From contig VSNB01000003.1 of the NCBI GenBank assembly GCA_009774055.1, positions 1 to 37,885 on the forward strand: a stretch of DNA of 37,885 nt, read 5' to 3'. Each line of letters begins with the position of its first letter. The stretch's first letter is position 1. Both the position numbers and the translations under genes were made by a program. The notes under the pieces are model-generated. The model ran no database searches and was not told the origin of the DNA. It saw only the letters and a program-made list of their open reading frames with translations. Shown piece by piece: positions 17,981 to 25,403 of this stretch. The stretch comes from Clostridiales bacterium. Lineage in GTDB: Bacteria > Bacillota > Clostridia > Oscillospirales > Oscillospiraceae.

Positions 17981-18859
17981 TCACGATTCCCAGTATTGCG
18001 CGACTTTTTCCTCTGCGGTCTGCGGCAGCAATTCAAACTGCTTCACTAGCTTTTGAGCAACAGCCGCTCTATCCGCCGTAAATTCCTTCAGCGTGAGGAC
18101 CATTGCACGGATACCTTTTTCAAGGCCCTCCTGCTGGCCTTCTTGCTGTCCCTGCTGTCTGGCGTCCTTCATCAAGTTATATTCGTGGATTTCAGTTATG
18201 CGTTCCTGATTGAACAAAGTCAACATGATGTCCTGCACCTCCTTCTGGCGTGATGCCAGGAATGGCATCAAAATATTTTCATCACAGCATATCCGCAGGG
18301 TTTCTTCTACTGCTTTCATTGTATAGCCGTACTGCTTTCGCTGTTCATCGGATATTTCGCAGAAACGGATATATTGATCCACAATATTTCCCGCTCCAGT
18401 ATTCCGCAGAACTTTGATCTCTACTTCCGCCCCTCCAAGCCCATCATACATATCGGACAGGCGAAGAATTTCCGGCAGCTGGCGCGGCGCGCCTGTGTAG
18501 ACCATATACAACTCAGGCCGGGGGATAGAAACTGGCTTGCTCCCATACAGGTCAAGTTTATGCTCCTCTAAATATTCTTTGTAGGTTGCGGCCAGATAGA
18601 GCAGCATCCGCAGGGCGATATTGATTGAGAATTTAGACTGGGCCTCGACCAACAAAATCAACTTGTCCCGCACCTGGAATCCAAGATCGTTGGTCATTCC
18701 GTTGGTAAGAATGTGTTCTAATGTAACCAGCTTACAGTCCGCTTCGGTCACATCGACATCTTCCGGGTGAAGGGTCAGGTAGAGATGTCGGGTGTTCTCC
18801 GGCTGGCGGAAAATAAAGCTAAATACGCTGTCCTTTGCCGTATATTTCATATCCGCCAT
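17981..18859 (-). CDS. Rpn/YhgA-like PD-(D/E)XK nuclease family protein
   Basis: The product has 292 residues. The N-terminal half carries the nuclease signature: NDLGF (Asp59) followed by VRDKLILLVEAQSKFS (Glu72, Gln74), then the helix IALRMLLYLAATYKEYL. This fits the recombination-promoting nuclease / putative transposase family (PDDEXK_2), whose members make DNA breaks and are often found on mobile elements. A coiled, Gln/Glu-rich linker (QQGQQEGQQEGLEKG) sits near 245-260, as is usual in this family. It is a single leftward gene, convergent with the peptidase gene, with AAGGGG upstream of the ATG. Such genes are often recent insertions; its placement between rightward backbone genes agrees with that. 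Confidence 0.85.
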   Translation of the reverse strand: MADMKYTAKDSVFSFIFRQPENTRHLYLTLHPEDVDVTEADCKLVTLEHILTNGMTNDLGFQVRDKLILLVEAQSKFSINIALRMLLYLAATYKEYLEEHKLDLYGSKPVSIPRPELYMVYTGAPRQLPEILRLSDMYDGLGGAEVEIKVLRNTGAGNIVDQYIRFCEISDEQRKQYGYTMKAVEETLRICCDENILMPFLASRQKEVQDIMLTLFNQERITEIHEYNLMKDARQQGQQEGQQEGLEKGIRAMVLTLKEFTADRAAVAQKLVKQFELLPQTAEEKVAQYWES

Positions 18860-18954
18860 ATGATAAACCCCTTTTCTGCCGTTCTCTTGCTTTCATTATA
18901 TACAATTTTCCGTCCTATTACAAGTCTTTTATTGAGATGGGAGGTAATCAAACT

Positions 18955-19275
18955 ATGGCATCGTCCACCAAACAGCTATACCTATTTTTGACCGCCTGCT
19001 CCGGCAACTGGAGGAACACCGTTCATATCTCCGGCCAAGGAGAAACGGACAACCCCGGTTATCTGCTGGCGGCTGACCAGGACGGCCAACCGGTTATTCT
19101 GTCAGTTCAGCAGTTCTACGAGCTGACAGGAGTGCAGATTGATCCCGCTGAGTGCTGCGGCCAGCTCACCGAGGCGGGTTTCGAGGCCCTATATGGTAAG
19201 TACCTGCTGTGGCAATGTCCTTCGGCCGAGGGGCATTCGCTGAAGCAGCTCTGTGAAGGAGCTGTAAATATATAA
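18955..19275 (+). CDS. Small hypothetical protein
   Basis: The product has 106 residues from the ATG at 18955, chosen because GGGAGGT lies 10 nt upstream; the frame is open further back but that part overlaps the divergent nuclease gene and its promoter region. The protein is soluble with no signal peptide. It has aromatic and Cys residues (for example PAECCGQLTEAGF). I do not recognise it. It is divergent from the nuclease gene and ends in a strong terminator 32 nt downstream, so it forms a unit of its own. Confidence 0.65.
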   Translation: MASSTKQLYLFLTACSGNWRNTVHISGQGETDNPGYLLAADQDGQPVILSVQQFYELTGVQIDPAECCGQLTEAGFEALYGKYLLWQCPSAEGHSLKQLCEGAVNI

Positions 19276-19306
19276 ACATCACCACTAAATCTTTACATCA
19301 CTTTAC

Positions 19307-19346
19307 AAAGAGCCAGCCTGAACCCTGTTCGGGCTGGCTCTTTTAT
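19307..19346 (+). terminator. Strong Rho-independent terminator
   Basis: The stem runs AAAGAGCCAGCC (19307-19318) with GGCTGGCTCTTT (19332-19343), and the pairing continues inward through GAAC/GTTC to a 3-nt loop. TTTTATTG follows. It closes the transcript of the 18955-19275 gene. Confidence 0.9.
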
Positions 19347-19563
19347 TGTTTACAAAAAGTTCACGAAATCAAGGGCCCATTTTTTGATTTCGAGGGGCGT
19401 ATTGAAGTGAGAGTTGAAAACCGGATAAACCTAGCACACCCACACAATCGAATAAGGTTCCCTGCATAGAAAGCGGCTGTTATCAGTGGCTTTTGGAGGC
19501 GGTATGCCTCTGTGCGGCGGCTCTCGTACCCATAAAAAACTCACAAAAGAAAGAAGGTATTCT
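19347..19563 (+). promoter_or_regulatory. 217-nt leader of the zinc-finger/sigma operon with hairpins
   Basis: There is no gene in this stretch. CGAAATCAA (19364-19372) pairs with TTGATTTCG (19384-19392) around a GGGCCC-containing loop. A weak promoter, TTGAAG at 19402 and GATAAA at 19424 with 16 nt between, may serve the operon. GAGGC/GCCTC (near 19496-19511) makes a second small hairpin. Whether the leader has a regulatory function cannot be told. Confidence 0.35.
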
Positions 19564-19962
19564 ATGAAACGCATCAATATCAAATGTCCCTACTGCGGTT
19601 CCCAGGCACTCCTTCGGCCAGCATCGCTGGTGCATAAGCACGCCGCCCCCGGCGAGGAGGTCTACGTCTGTGCCCGCTTCCCCGCCTGCGATGCCTATGT
19701 GTCCGCCCACCGGGACAGCCACCTGCCTATGGGTACGCTGGCAGACCGGTCCCTGCGTCAGAAGCGGCGGCAGGCCCATATCGCGCTGAACCGGCTCTGG
19801 GAGCAGGGCCTTATGACCCGCAAGGAAGCCTACCGCTGGCTCCAGGTGCAGCTCAGTCTACCGGAGAGCGAAGCCCATATTGGCCGCTTCTCGGCGTACC
19901 GCTGTGAGCAGGTCATCAGCTTGTGCGGCCGTTTCACCAGCGCCGGCTGGCGCGCAGCATAG
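19564..19962 (+). CDS. Small zinc-finger protein (DUF3268-like)
   Basis: The product has 132 residues. It opens with a zinc ribbon, CPYCGSQALL, with a second Cys pair at VCARFPACDAYV; the pattern resembles the zinc-finger-containing DUF3268 family that is frequent in clostridial ICEs and phages. The rest is helical and basic (DRSLRQKRRQAHIALNRLW, then TRKEAYRWLQVQLSLPESEAHIG). Such proteins are assumed to bind nucleic acid; the target is unknown. The ATG at 19564 follows AGAAGG. It is 11 nt before the sigma-like gene, so the two are likely one operon. Confidence 0.75.
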   Translation: MKRINIKCPYCGSQALLRPASLVHKHAAPGEEVYVCARFPACDAYVSAHRDSHLPMGTLADRSLRQKRRQAHIALNRLWEQGLMTRKEAYRWLQVQLSLPESEAHIGRFSAYRCEQVISLCGRFTSAGWRAA

Positions 19963-19973
19963 GAGGTGCAGCT

Positions 19974-20522
19974 ATGAACAGACGGGATCAACTGATTGAG
20001 GATCATCTGAATTGTGTTCATTGGGTCATCCGTTACTTCATTCATGTCAATTCAGGCGTGTGCGGTCTGGAGTACGATGATCTCTACCAAGAGGGCTGTA
20101 TTGCCCTTTGGCGGGCGGCGGAGACCTTCGACGAACAGCAGGGGGCGCAGTTTCATTCTTACGCAACTTCGGTCATCCGCAACCATCTGGTAGACTACTG
20201 CCGGAAAATTCAGAGCCGGACAGCGCCGGTGGTATCCCTGGAGGATTGGAATGCTGAGGCGTCCCAGCGCGGTGCGGCGGCCTGGGACGGTGAGAGCAGC
20301 CTGTATGTGGAGCAGGTGCTGGAGTATGGCAAGCGGATGTACAGCGGCGTGGCCCGGCTGGGTGTGGAGGCACTGGAACTAAAGATCGCCGGGTACAGCG
20401 GAACGGACATTGCCAAGCTCTACGGCGTCCAGCCCAACCATGTAGGAGCATGGATCTCCAGGGCGGCCCAGAAGCTGAAAAAAGATTTATTCCTTGTTGA
20501 AAACGGCAGCACAAATCCGTAA
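19974..20522 (+). CDS. Sigma-70 family RNA polymerase sigma factor-like protein
   Basis: The product has 182 residues from the ATG at 19974, with AGGAGGT upstream. Region 2 is clear: a long N-terminal helix, then YDDLYQEGCIALWRAAETFD and FHSYATSVIRNHLVDYCRK, the core- and -10-binding part. The C-terminal third (about 125-175) is a helix-turn-helix of region 4 type (GYSGTDIAKLYGVQPNHVGAWISRAAQKLKKDL). Region 3 is short. It probably directs polymerase to promoters on the element, or acts as a sigma-like regulator of transfer genes. It follows the zinc-finger gene and precedes two hypothetical genes on the same strand. Confidence 0.85.
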   Translation: MNRRDQLIEDHLNCVHWVIRYFIHVNSGVCGLEYDDLYQEGCIALWRAAETFDEQQGAQFHSYATSVIRNHLVDYCRKIQSRTAPVVSLEDWNAEASQRGAAAWDGESSLYVEQVLEYGKRMYSGVARLGVEALELKIAGYSGTDIAKLYGVQPNHVGAWISRAAQKLKKDLFLVENGSTNP

Positions 20523-20556
20523 AAGAAAGTATCACAAAAATTCAGGAGGTTTTCTT

Positions 20557-21252
20557 ATGAGTTCTCATACTTACTATACCGCGCTGGGCCACTTCCAGCG
20601 CAGAAGCAGCGGTCTGGGCCGGAGCTACCCGGTCATCATCATCAACCAAAAGGAATACTGTGTGGACATTCAAGAGATGGCCCTTTGGACTGCCCTCAAC
20701 TGGCGGCTACTGGACTTCACCCAGATCGAGGCAGAGTATCACAAGCTGGACCAGGACTGTGCCATTCCCGCCCTGCGGACGCTGGAGAACTGCCTGGGCC
20801 GTCTCTGCACTCGTGGGCTGGTGGCTTCCGGGACGGGCGAGACGGACTTCGAGGCGCTGTATGACCTGCTGGGCGGGCTGTATGTAGTCCCGCTGTCCGA
20901 GAGCCTGCCGCTGAAACTGACGGCGTTTTTGAAGCTGACGGTACAAAAGGGTGTCTCTGTCTCCAAAGCCAAGGCGCTGTTCCAAAGAGACCACCCCAAC
21001 GAGCAGGAGGCCCAGGTGATGGCGCTGTCCCGTCAGGCGCTGCTGTCCACCGCCGAGCTGATCAAGTGCGCCGAGCTGGGGGTTCGGGACATCTCCACCG
21101 ATGAAAAGCTGATGGATGCCCTCTACAATGATGACGACACCACCAGCGACAACATCGCGGATATGATGCTGACGGCGAAAAGCCGGGAGCAGATCACAGC
21201 GGCGGTTGCGAATCTGTATTTGCGCAAGCAAATTATTTTCCAGCGTGTTTGA
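20557..21252 (+). CDS. Conserved-looking hypothetical backbone protein
   Basis: The product has 231 residues from the ATG at 20557 (AGGAGG at 20544-20549). It has no signal peptide or TM helix. The first 110 residues look like a winged-helix (EYCVDIQEMALWTALNWRLLD, then helices and a short hairpin), and the rest is helical. A regulator or a DNA-binding adaptor are possibilities. I do not recognise a named family. It follows the sigma-like gene by 34 nt and its stop lies 80 nt before the next start, in which I see no convincing promoter. Confidence 0.65.
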   Translation: MSSHTYYTALGHFQRRSSGLGRSYPVIIINQKEYCVDIQEMALWTALNWRLLDFTQIEAEYHKLDQDCAIPALRTLENCLGRLCTRGLVASGTGETDFEALYDLLGGLYVVPLSESLPLKLTAFLKLTVQKGVSVSKAKALFQRDHPNEQEAQVMALSRQALLSTAELIKCAELGVRDISTDEKLMDALYNDDDTTSDNIADMMLTAKSREQITAAVANLYLRKQIIFQRV

Positions 21253-21332
21253 CAAGGTTCGACTATAAAACCGCAGAAAATGTGTTATTCTACAACCATC
21301 TAAAAACGACACAAAAAGAGGAGGATACACCT

Positions 21333-21572
21333 ATGGCAAAGAAGATCAGTCAGCTTAAACTCCCCAGTCCCAATGACACAGATCCCCATCCCCGCCTGCT
21401 GCTGGACGGCTACGGCATCCATGCCGGAGAGTGCTTCCGGGCCCTGTTCCCGGACGGCTGGCACGACATCACGCTGGAGGTGGGCTGGAACGAAACCGGC
21501 CCGGCCTGCTGGTACATCTCTACCCCCGGTTTTTCGGATGTCTGTCCGGTGGGGCTGTTTGTAGAAATCTGA
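21333..21572 (+). CDS. Small hypothetical protein; parent of the fragment at 23586
   Basis: The product has 79 residues from the ATG at 21333 (GAGGAGGAT at 21318-21326). It is soluble, with a compact beta-rich C-terminus (LEVGWNETGPACWYISTPG, then FSDVCPVGLFVEI) and three Cys. The last 32 codons are repeated almost exactly at 23586-23681, which makes this the intact copy of a partial duplication. It is the last backbone gene before the AT-rich cargo island. Function unknown. Confidence 0.7.
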   Translation: MAKKISQLKLPSPNDTDPHPRLLLDGYGIHAGECFRALFPDGWHDITLEVGWNETGPACWYISTPGFSDVCPVGLFVEI

Positions 21573-21647
21573 GTTTGCATCAACTGTATCAACTGGATGG
21601 GTATGGTACAATTGGATATGGTAGAGTAATAGAGGGCTGTATTTGCG

Positions 21648-21686
21648 GAGAAGGGCGCTAGATTTAATCCAGCGCCCTTCTCTGTG
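21648..21686 (+). terminator. Terminator-like hairpin at the left edge of the cargo island
   Basis: A perfect 12-bp stem (21648-21659 with 21671-21682) with an 11-nt loop is followed by TGTGTGT. The U-tract is poor, but the stem is strong and placed 75 nt after the last backbone stop. The surrounding 21573-21790 holds no gene. Confidence 0.55.
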
Positions 21687-21790
21687 TGTAAGGTACAGCT
21701 AAAGATATATGGTTAACCGCAGCATACAATGAAAAGACAAACTATGTCCTAATATCGCCTTGAGCAGAGGACGAAACTGATCTGCCATTC

Positions 21791-21982
21791 CTATTTGGGC
21801 GGTTCACCGGGTTCGTCCAAGTCATATCCCGGATCAATATTGGTCGGGGGGTATGTATCCGGCTCTTCTGTACGCTCAATTTTCCCACTGGGATTAGGTT
21901 GAGGCGTTTGTTTATCAGGACGGCATCCAACTAATGATATTAAACAAACGATTATTAAGGCAAGGATAATCCATTTTTTCAT
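21791..21982 (-). CDS. Small lipoprotein
   Basis: The product has 63 residues from the ATG at 21982 (GGAG 8 nt upstream; a GTG at 21991 is less well placed). MKK plus a hydrophobic run ends in the lipobox LVGC, so the Cys is probably lipid-modified and the mature peptide is about 43 residues. The mature part is hydrophilic and Pro-rich (QTPQPNPSGK, PTNIDPGYDLDEPGEPPK) and looks disordered. It lies 59 nt downstream of the secreted-protein gene at 22042-23055 and is probably co-expressed. Small lipoproteins next to secreted proteins can act as immunity or exclusion factors; nothing in the sequence proves that. Confidence 0.7.
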   Translation of the reverse strand: MKKWIILALIIVCLISLVGCRPDKQTPQPNPSGKIERTEEPDTYPPTNIDPGYDLDEPGEPPK

Positions 21983-22041
21983 GTACTGCACTCCTACTAT
22001 TTAGAGTCCCATGCATAAGTCAAATTGTTTACAAATTCACT

Positions 22042-23055
22042 TTAATGAACGCCAAATGTGTAGTTAGGGGATAGGAATACGGTACTAAATCCAAGTTTAT
22101 CATTTCTGATATAGCTAACCTCGTCAGTTAACAGCTCCCACTCTTGCCAAGTGTTGTTTGAATAGGCTGTGGTCTTTGACATCAAATTTATATTATAGAA
22201 TCCGATAATATTTGTATCCTTATTGTAGGAATCTTGAAAAGTTTCTACTATTGGTCCCCATGAACCATAATGCGAATCACGTTGATCAGACAATGTTGCC
22301 TTGTATGTATATGTATATACCTGATCATACGAATTCGTTTTATAGTTCTTTAGCCAGACAATGTTCTTCCATTCAGTCGAAGATGATTGTGCAGTTCGGT
22401 TCTGAACTGTAACACACTGTCTGTTAACTCCACTAATAGTTTTCGTTGTTAGGTAATCAGCTAAGTCATCATATGTCATTGATACCTGCCAACGATCTGT
22501 GCTTGACCGAGCCCAATCATAAACTTTGAAGTAAGGATTATCTTGTTTGTAATAAGAAATAAACGCTTCAACCCCTTTGGCAGCTCGATTAGTACTCGTC
22601 AAATAGAGGTGATCATCAACATCGCCACCTGCTTTGGATGGGCAGATTATGTTATAGAATAATGTGGTACCTGTTGTAAAATCAGATTGGAAGTCTGATG
22701 TAAAATAAGCGCCATACCCTACCCCACCAGGGATGGGAGTATTCGATTCAGAATCTACTTGCATCACGCCTTTTGACATTAAAGCATCACTCAACCGCTT
22801 TTGTTCGAACTTAGTCTCAAATTCGTAGTCATGTCCATTCTTTAAAGAAATAGCGGCCACCTCGTCTTCAACATGACAAATGGGAAGGTACTCGTTTGTT
22901 TCTGGATCGAACAAATATTCCGTTCCGCTGGCATCCACTACATCCGCAATGCATGAGTCATAGGATGGAGCATTGTTTTGCGTTGTAGCAAATGCCACAC
23001 TCGTACAACAGAACGCCATGACCAACGCTAAAGCGAGTGATGAATATTTTTTCAT
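22042..23055 (-). CDS. Secreted protein of unknown function (cargo)
   Basis: The product has 337 residues with a signal peptide at 1 to about 24 (LALALVMAFCCTSVAFATT). The mature protein is rich in Tyr, Asn, Ser and Thr, beta-looking, and has no TM helix or wall-sorting motif, so it is likely released. AAGGAGG precedes the ATG. Codon use is AT-richer than the surrounding backbone, a sign of separate origin. It is followed by the small lipoprotein gene. I see no known enzymatic motif; an extracellular binding or antigen-like protein, or a toxin of unknown type, are all possible. Confidence 0.7.
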   Translation of the reverse strand: MKKYSSLALALVMAFCCTSVAFATTQNNAPSYDSCIADVVDASGTEYLFDPETNEYLPICHVEDEVAAISLKNGHDYEFETKFEQKRLSDALMSKGVMQVDSESNTPIPGGVGYGAYFTSDFQSDFTTGTTLFYNIICPSKAGGDVDDHLYLTSTNRAAKGVEAFISYYKQDNPYFKVYDWARSSTDRWQVSMTYDDLADYLTTKTISGVNRQCVTVQNRTAQSSSTEWKNIVWLKNYKTNSYDQVYTYTYKATLSDQRDSHYGSWGPIVETFQDSYNKDTNIIGFYNINLMSKTTAYSNNTWQEWELLTDEVSYIRNDKLGFSTVFLSPNYTFGVH

Positions 23056-23439
23056 GGGTAAACCTCCTTATATTACGTACAATTTCTTTATGGAAGATGT
23101 AAGAAAAATTTTGGTTATCACCTACCTAACTTATTAAGAAGTCGCAATATTACAGAAAAGCAACATAACATCAACAATACTTTCTAACATGCTTTACCTG
23201 CTTACCTGCGAGTCTTTAGTCTGTCCCTTACACTATATATAACGAAGTAGCCTACCGGTTTTGGACGCTAATTAAACAATAATGGTAGATGCAAAGTAGC
23301 GATGACTCTGCGTCCTCTGCATCAGAATATTTACAGTAGGAGCGGTGGCAATTTATATATCAACAATGGCAGATAACAGATGCAAACCTTGGCGTTCTGC
23401 TTTTACAAAGCAGAAATACAATATAATGAAAATAAATCG
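23056..23439. other. Non-coding divergent region between leftward cargo and the first ncRNA promoter
   Basis: No gene is visible in these 384 nt. It must hold the promoter of the leftward secreted-protein gene. The part from about 23236 (CTATATATAAC, later GGTTTTGGACG) and from about 23384 to the ncRNA promoter resembles 26886-27049 upstream of the second ncRNA copy, so the duplicated unit is longer than the RNA. Confidence 0.5.
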
Positions 23440-23468
23440 TTAACATCCACAGGATATTGTGGTATAGT
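23440..23468 (+). promoter_or_regulatory. Promoter with internal dyad, ncRNA copy 1
   Basis: TTAACA (23440-23445) and TATAGT (23463-23468) are 17 nt apart. Between them lies the dyad CCACA-N6-TGTGG (23447-23451 and 23458-23462), centred at 23454.5. The second copy has a different sequence dyad at exactly the same place, so this is likely an operator for a repressor that blocks polymerase. Confidence 0.65.
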
Positions 23469-23474
23469 GTTTTT

Positions 23475-23585
23475 GTAATTGATTGTTTGTGCGTTCTCCG
23501 CTGAAACGCGGAGCCGAGCCCGCAGGGCTTGGGACCGGGGAGGCACCCGCATTGCATACGTTGTTAGGGTTGTACACAAGTACCG
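23475..23585 (+). ncRNA. Structured non-coding RNA, copy 1 (3'-truncated)
   Basis: From 23473 to 23585 this matches 27083-27195 with two differences (23567 and 23576). The same hairpins are present: CTCCGC/GCGGAG, CCGAGCCC/GGGCTTGG with a GCA loop, and CGGG/CCCG. The intrinsic terminator seen in copy 2 is absent; at AGTACC the sequence switches into a copy of the end of the 21333-21572 gene, and the next terminator is at 23688. I do not recognise an RNA family. Confidence 0.6.
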
Positions 23586-23681
23586 GAGGTAGGCTGGAAC
23601 GAAACCGGTCCGGCCTGCTGGTACATCTCCACCCCCGGCTTTTCGGATGTCTGTCCGGTTGGACTGTTTGTGGAGGTATAA
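23586..23681 (+). pseudogene. Duplicated 3' fragment of the small gene at 21333-21572
   Basis: Thirty-one codons plus a TAA read EVGWNETGPACWYISTPG and FSDVCPVGLFVEV, matching the C-terminus of the 79-residue protein except for the last residue. There is no start codon or ribosome site of its own. It is fused directly to the truncated ncRNA, so it forms the 3' part of that transcript. Confidence 0.85.
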
Positions 23682-23687
23682 AGTTGG

Positions 23688-23728
23688 AGCACCGCCTATG
23701 CCTATAAATAGCATAGGTGGTGCTTTTT
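23688..23728 (+). terminator. Terminator after the ncRNA/gene-fragment fusion
   Basis: A 14-bp stem (23688-23701 with 23711-23724, one G-U pair) with loop CTATAAATA is followed by TTTTT. It gives the chimeric transcript an end, making an RNA of about 250 nt. Confidence 0.85.
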
Positions 23729-23785
23729 CATAGAGAAAACGGTGGATATATCCATTGCCAGCATCCTAAGACATACATATTAAAT

Positions 23786-24180
23786 AACAGCTTGTTGCTT
23801 TCTCGGTGAGAAAGCAACAAGCTGTACCAATAGGCTTCGGCACATATCTTGACGGAACATTTTCCGTCCGGAGCGTGTCAGAAAGGCTTGAAATCCGTCA
23901 GGCTTCCTGCGCCTTTCTTCCTTGCCAGGCGAAAAATCTTCTCGCCAAGCTATGCACCGCCCCCTATTGGTACAGCTTCTAAATAAAAGCACTTTCACAC
24001 CGCCACCCCGTTGGGGCATCAGTGCGAAAGTGCTTTGTGCGCTCCCGCAGGAAGTTGCTGGAGCTGGTCGGTTGCTACCAACCGGCCAACTCCAGAGGGG
24101 CGTTGCCCCTGCCGCCTGCGGGCGGCTCCCTAGTCCTCTTTGCCCTTTGAAAAAGGGCAGCCGGACGGCAAACCTAAACC
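23786..24180. other. Hairpin-rich non-coding island
   Basis: No gene is seen. Structures in order: an 18-bp perfect hairpin with a GGT loop (23787-23825); a 16-bp perfect inverted repeat, 23819-23834 with 23963-23978, whose left arm overlaps the first hairpin so the two compete; a CTTG/GGCGA...TCGCC/AAG hairpin near 23920-23948; the terminator-like hairpin at 23986-24036; a long hairpin around 24059-24094; and GGGGC/GCCCC, GCCGCC/GGCGGC and GCCCTTT/AAAGGGC hairpins to about 24160. Possible readings are a decayed mobile-element end, an origin-like site, or a 3' regulatory region of the leftward cargo operon. Confidence 0.6.
23978..24036 (-). terminator. Terminator for the leftward cargo operon
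   Basis: AAAGCACTTTC (23986-23996) pairs with GAAAGTGCTTT (24026-24036), with CCCC/GGGG pairing inside the loop. Read leftward it is followed by TTTTATTTAG, a U-rich tract. It lies about 150 nt beyond the stop of the gene at 24184. Confidence 0.65.
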
Positions 24181-24183
24181 TTA

Positions 24184-24837
24184 TCAGGCACGAACATCAA
24201 AAATCGCAGCTTCACCTTCGCAAGCCACTGGTTGTTTCTGCGCTGCATTCTTAATCTCCGCACGCGCAGCATCCCAAGCTTGCTTATAAGCATCATTGGA
24301 ATCCCCAAGGAACTGATTTTCTGCTCTGGTAGTTAAATTTATCCAACCGCCAATGTTGCCTGAATTATAGTGCGCAATTTGCTCCCCATCAGGTGAATAT
24401 ACGGTTGCGGACTGACTCTCAGGGGTGCTGTTAAGGTCCCCGGAACAACCGCCAGCCAGCCCGCTGAAAGATTTCACAATGCGGCTCGGTTTTCCTTTGC
24501 CTTTGAGTTGTGCTATCATTCTGTCGAGAAATTCCAATGTAGGGTCCTGTTCCTCTTTATGCTCCTGCGCTGCTTTCTTCAGCTCCTGGGACATCTGTGC
24601 AATCGGAGCAGAACGGTCAGGAGAAACATACTTGCCCATCTGTGCATGACGGAGGTTAATCGCTTCTTTGCTCATGTAAACACCATTTTGAGCATCTTTC
24701 CGCGCTAACTCCTGGAGTTTCTCAACAAAATCGTCTGTCATTGCATTTTGGGAAGCGGCTACAGCTTTTTTCTTAATTATAGGTGTTTCGCCCCACTTAG
24801 CTGCTTCCAGAGGACTACCTACTCCACCAATTCGCAT
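24184..24837 (-). CDS. Cytosolic companion protein B of cargo pair 2, unknown function
   Basis: The product has 217 residues with no signal peptide. The first 110 residues are helical and charged (FVEKLQELARKDAQNGVYMS, LKKAAQEHKEEQDPTLEFLDR). The C-terminal half has a short beta/helix module (ATVYSPDGEQIAHYNSGNIG, then RAENQFLG and AWDAARAEIK) ending in IFDVRA. Related-looking proteins of unknown function are familiar to me from Clostridia, but I cannot name a family. The start is 5 nt after the stop of the upstream secreted-protein gene with no clear ribosome site, so translation is probably coupled. By analogy it may be an internal partner (chaperone, immunity or regulator) of that secreted protein. 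Confidence 0.65.
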   Translation of the reverse strand: MRIGGVGSPLEAAKWGETPIIKKKAVAASQNAMTDDFVEKLQELARKDAQNGVYMSKEAINLRHAQMGKYVSPDRSAPIAQMSQELKKAAQEHKEEQDPTLEFLDRMIAQLKGKGKPSRIVKSFSGLAGGCSGDLNSTPESQSATVYSPDGEQIAHYNSGNIGGWINLTTRAENQFLGDSNDAYKQAWDAARAEIKNAAQKQPVACEGEAAIFDVRA

Positions 24838-24842
24838 CTGAG

Positions 24843-25367
24843 TTAAACCGTGTAATAAATGGTAATAGTCGCATTGGGGAACTTAATCGCACTATAGCCG
24901 GAACCAACATGCTGACCGTAAATGCTCAGTTGCCAATTCCCCTTAGCCACATTTCCATTGAAAGCAGTGGTCTCCGAAGCCATAGTAGAACGGGCAAGAT
25001 CAACAGACTTTCCGTCCGGTGCTGTAAGCCTAAATCTATCAACACTAATCACAGCAGTAATCGGACCAGAAGAAGTAGGTTTCCCCAAGGAAGCCTTGAC
25101 TTTTACAACAGTGGCACCAGTGGGAATAGTAGAGAACCTAGCTGTCACAGGTAAAGACCATTCACTTCCGCTGTTCAGTCCAAGAGAAGGTGCAACCGTC
25201 TTTGACATTGAACTCTCGCCAAAAGCCAGCAGATCAGCAGCACTCACTGTGACAGAATAAACCTCCGGCTCCTCATCTGCCACCGGGCCCGCGGCGAAAG
25301 CAGTTGTGGCCAACATGGACACCATCATCATTGCAGCCAACAGGCCCGCTAATAAACGCTTTTTCAT
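24843..25367 (-). CDS. Small secreted protein of cargo pair 2
   Basis: The product has 174 residues with a signal peptide (MKKRLLAGLLAAMMMVSMLATTAFAA, about 1-26). The mature part of about 148 residues is Ser/Thr/Val-rich and predicted all-beta, ending ATITIYYTV. There is no membrane or sorting motif, so it is probably released. AAGGGAG precedes the ATG. Its signal peptide and leader resemble those of the secreted gene at 25942-26586, with which it shares a 42-nt leader repeat. Low-GC and cargo-like. No enzymatic motif seen. Confidence 0.7.
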   Translation of the reverse strand: MKKRLLAGLLAAMMMVSMLATTAFAAGPVADEEPEVYSVTVSAADLLAFGESSMSKTVAPSLGLNSGSEWSLPVTARFSTIPTGATVVKVKASLGKPTSSGPITAVISVDRFRLTAPDGKSVDLARSTMASETTAFNGNVAKGNWQLSIYGQHVGSGYSAIKFPNATITIYYTV

Positions 25368-25403
25368 AATAATCTCCCTTCAATTCATTTAATTTGTTTT
25401 GAT
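25362..25403. repeat. Copy A of a 42-nt direct repeat at secreted-gene starts
   Basis: This matches 26581-26622 with one difference. It covers the start codon and ribosome site of the 24843-25367 gene and the last codons of the 25385-25945 gene. Confidence 0.9.

Noticed and set aside
21249..21291. TTGACA and TATAAA near the end of the 20557 gene as a promoter for the 21333 gene
   Set aside because: The two elements are only 9 nt apart, and no other -10 lies at a suitable distance from the TTGACA.
23236..23480. Group II intron or retron as an explanation for the repeated structured RNA
   Set aside because: There is no reverse transcriptase gene nearby and no domain V-like hairpin is visible.
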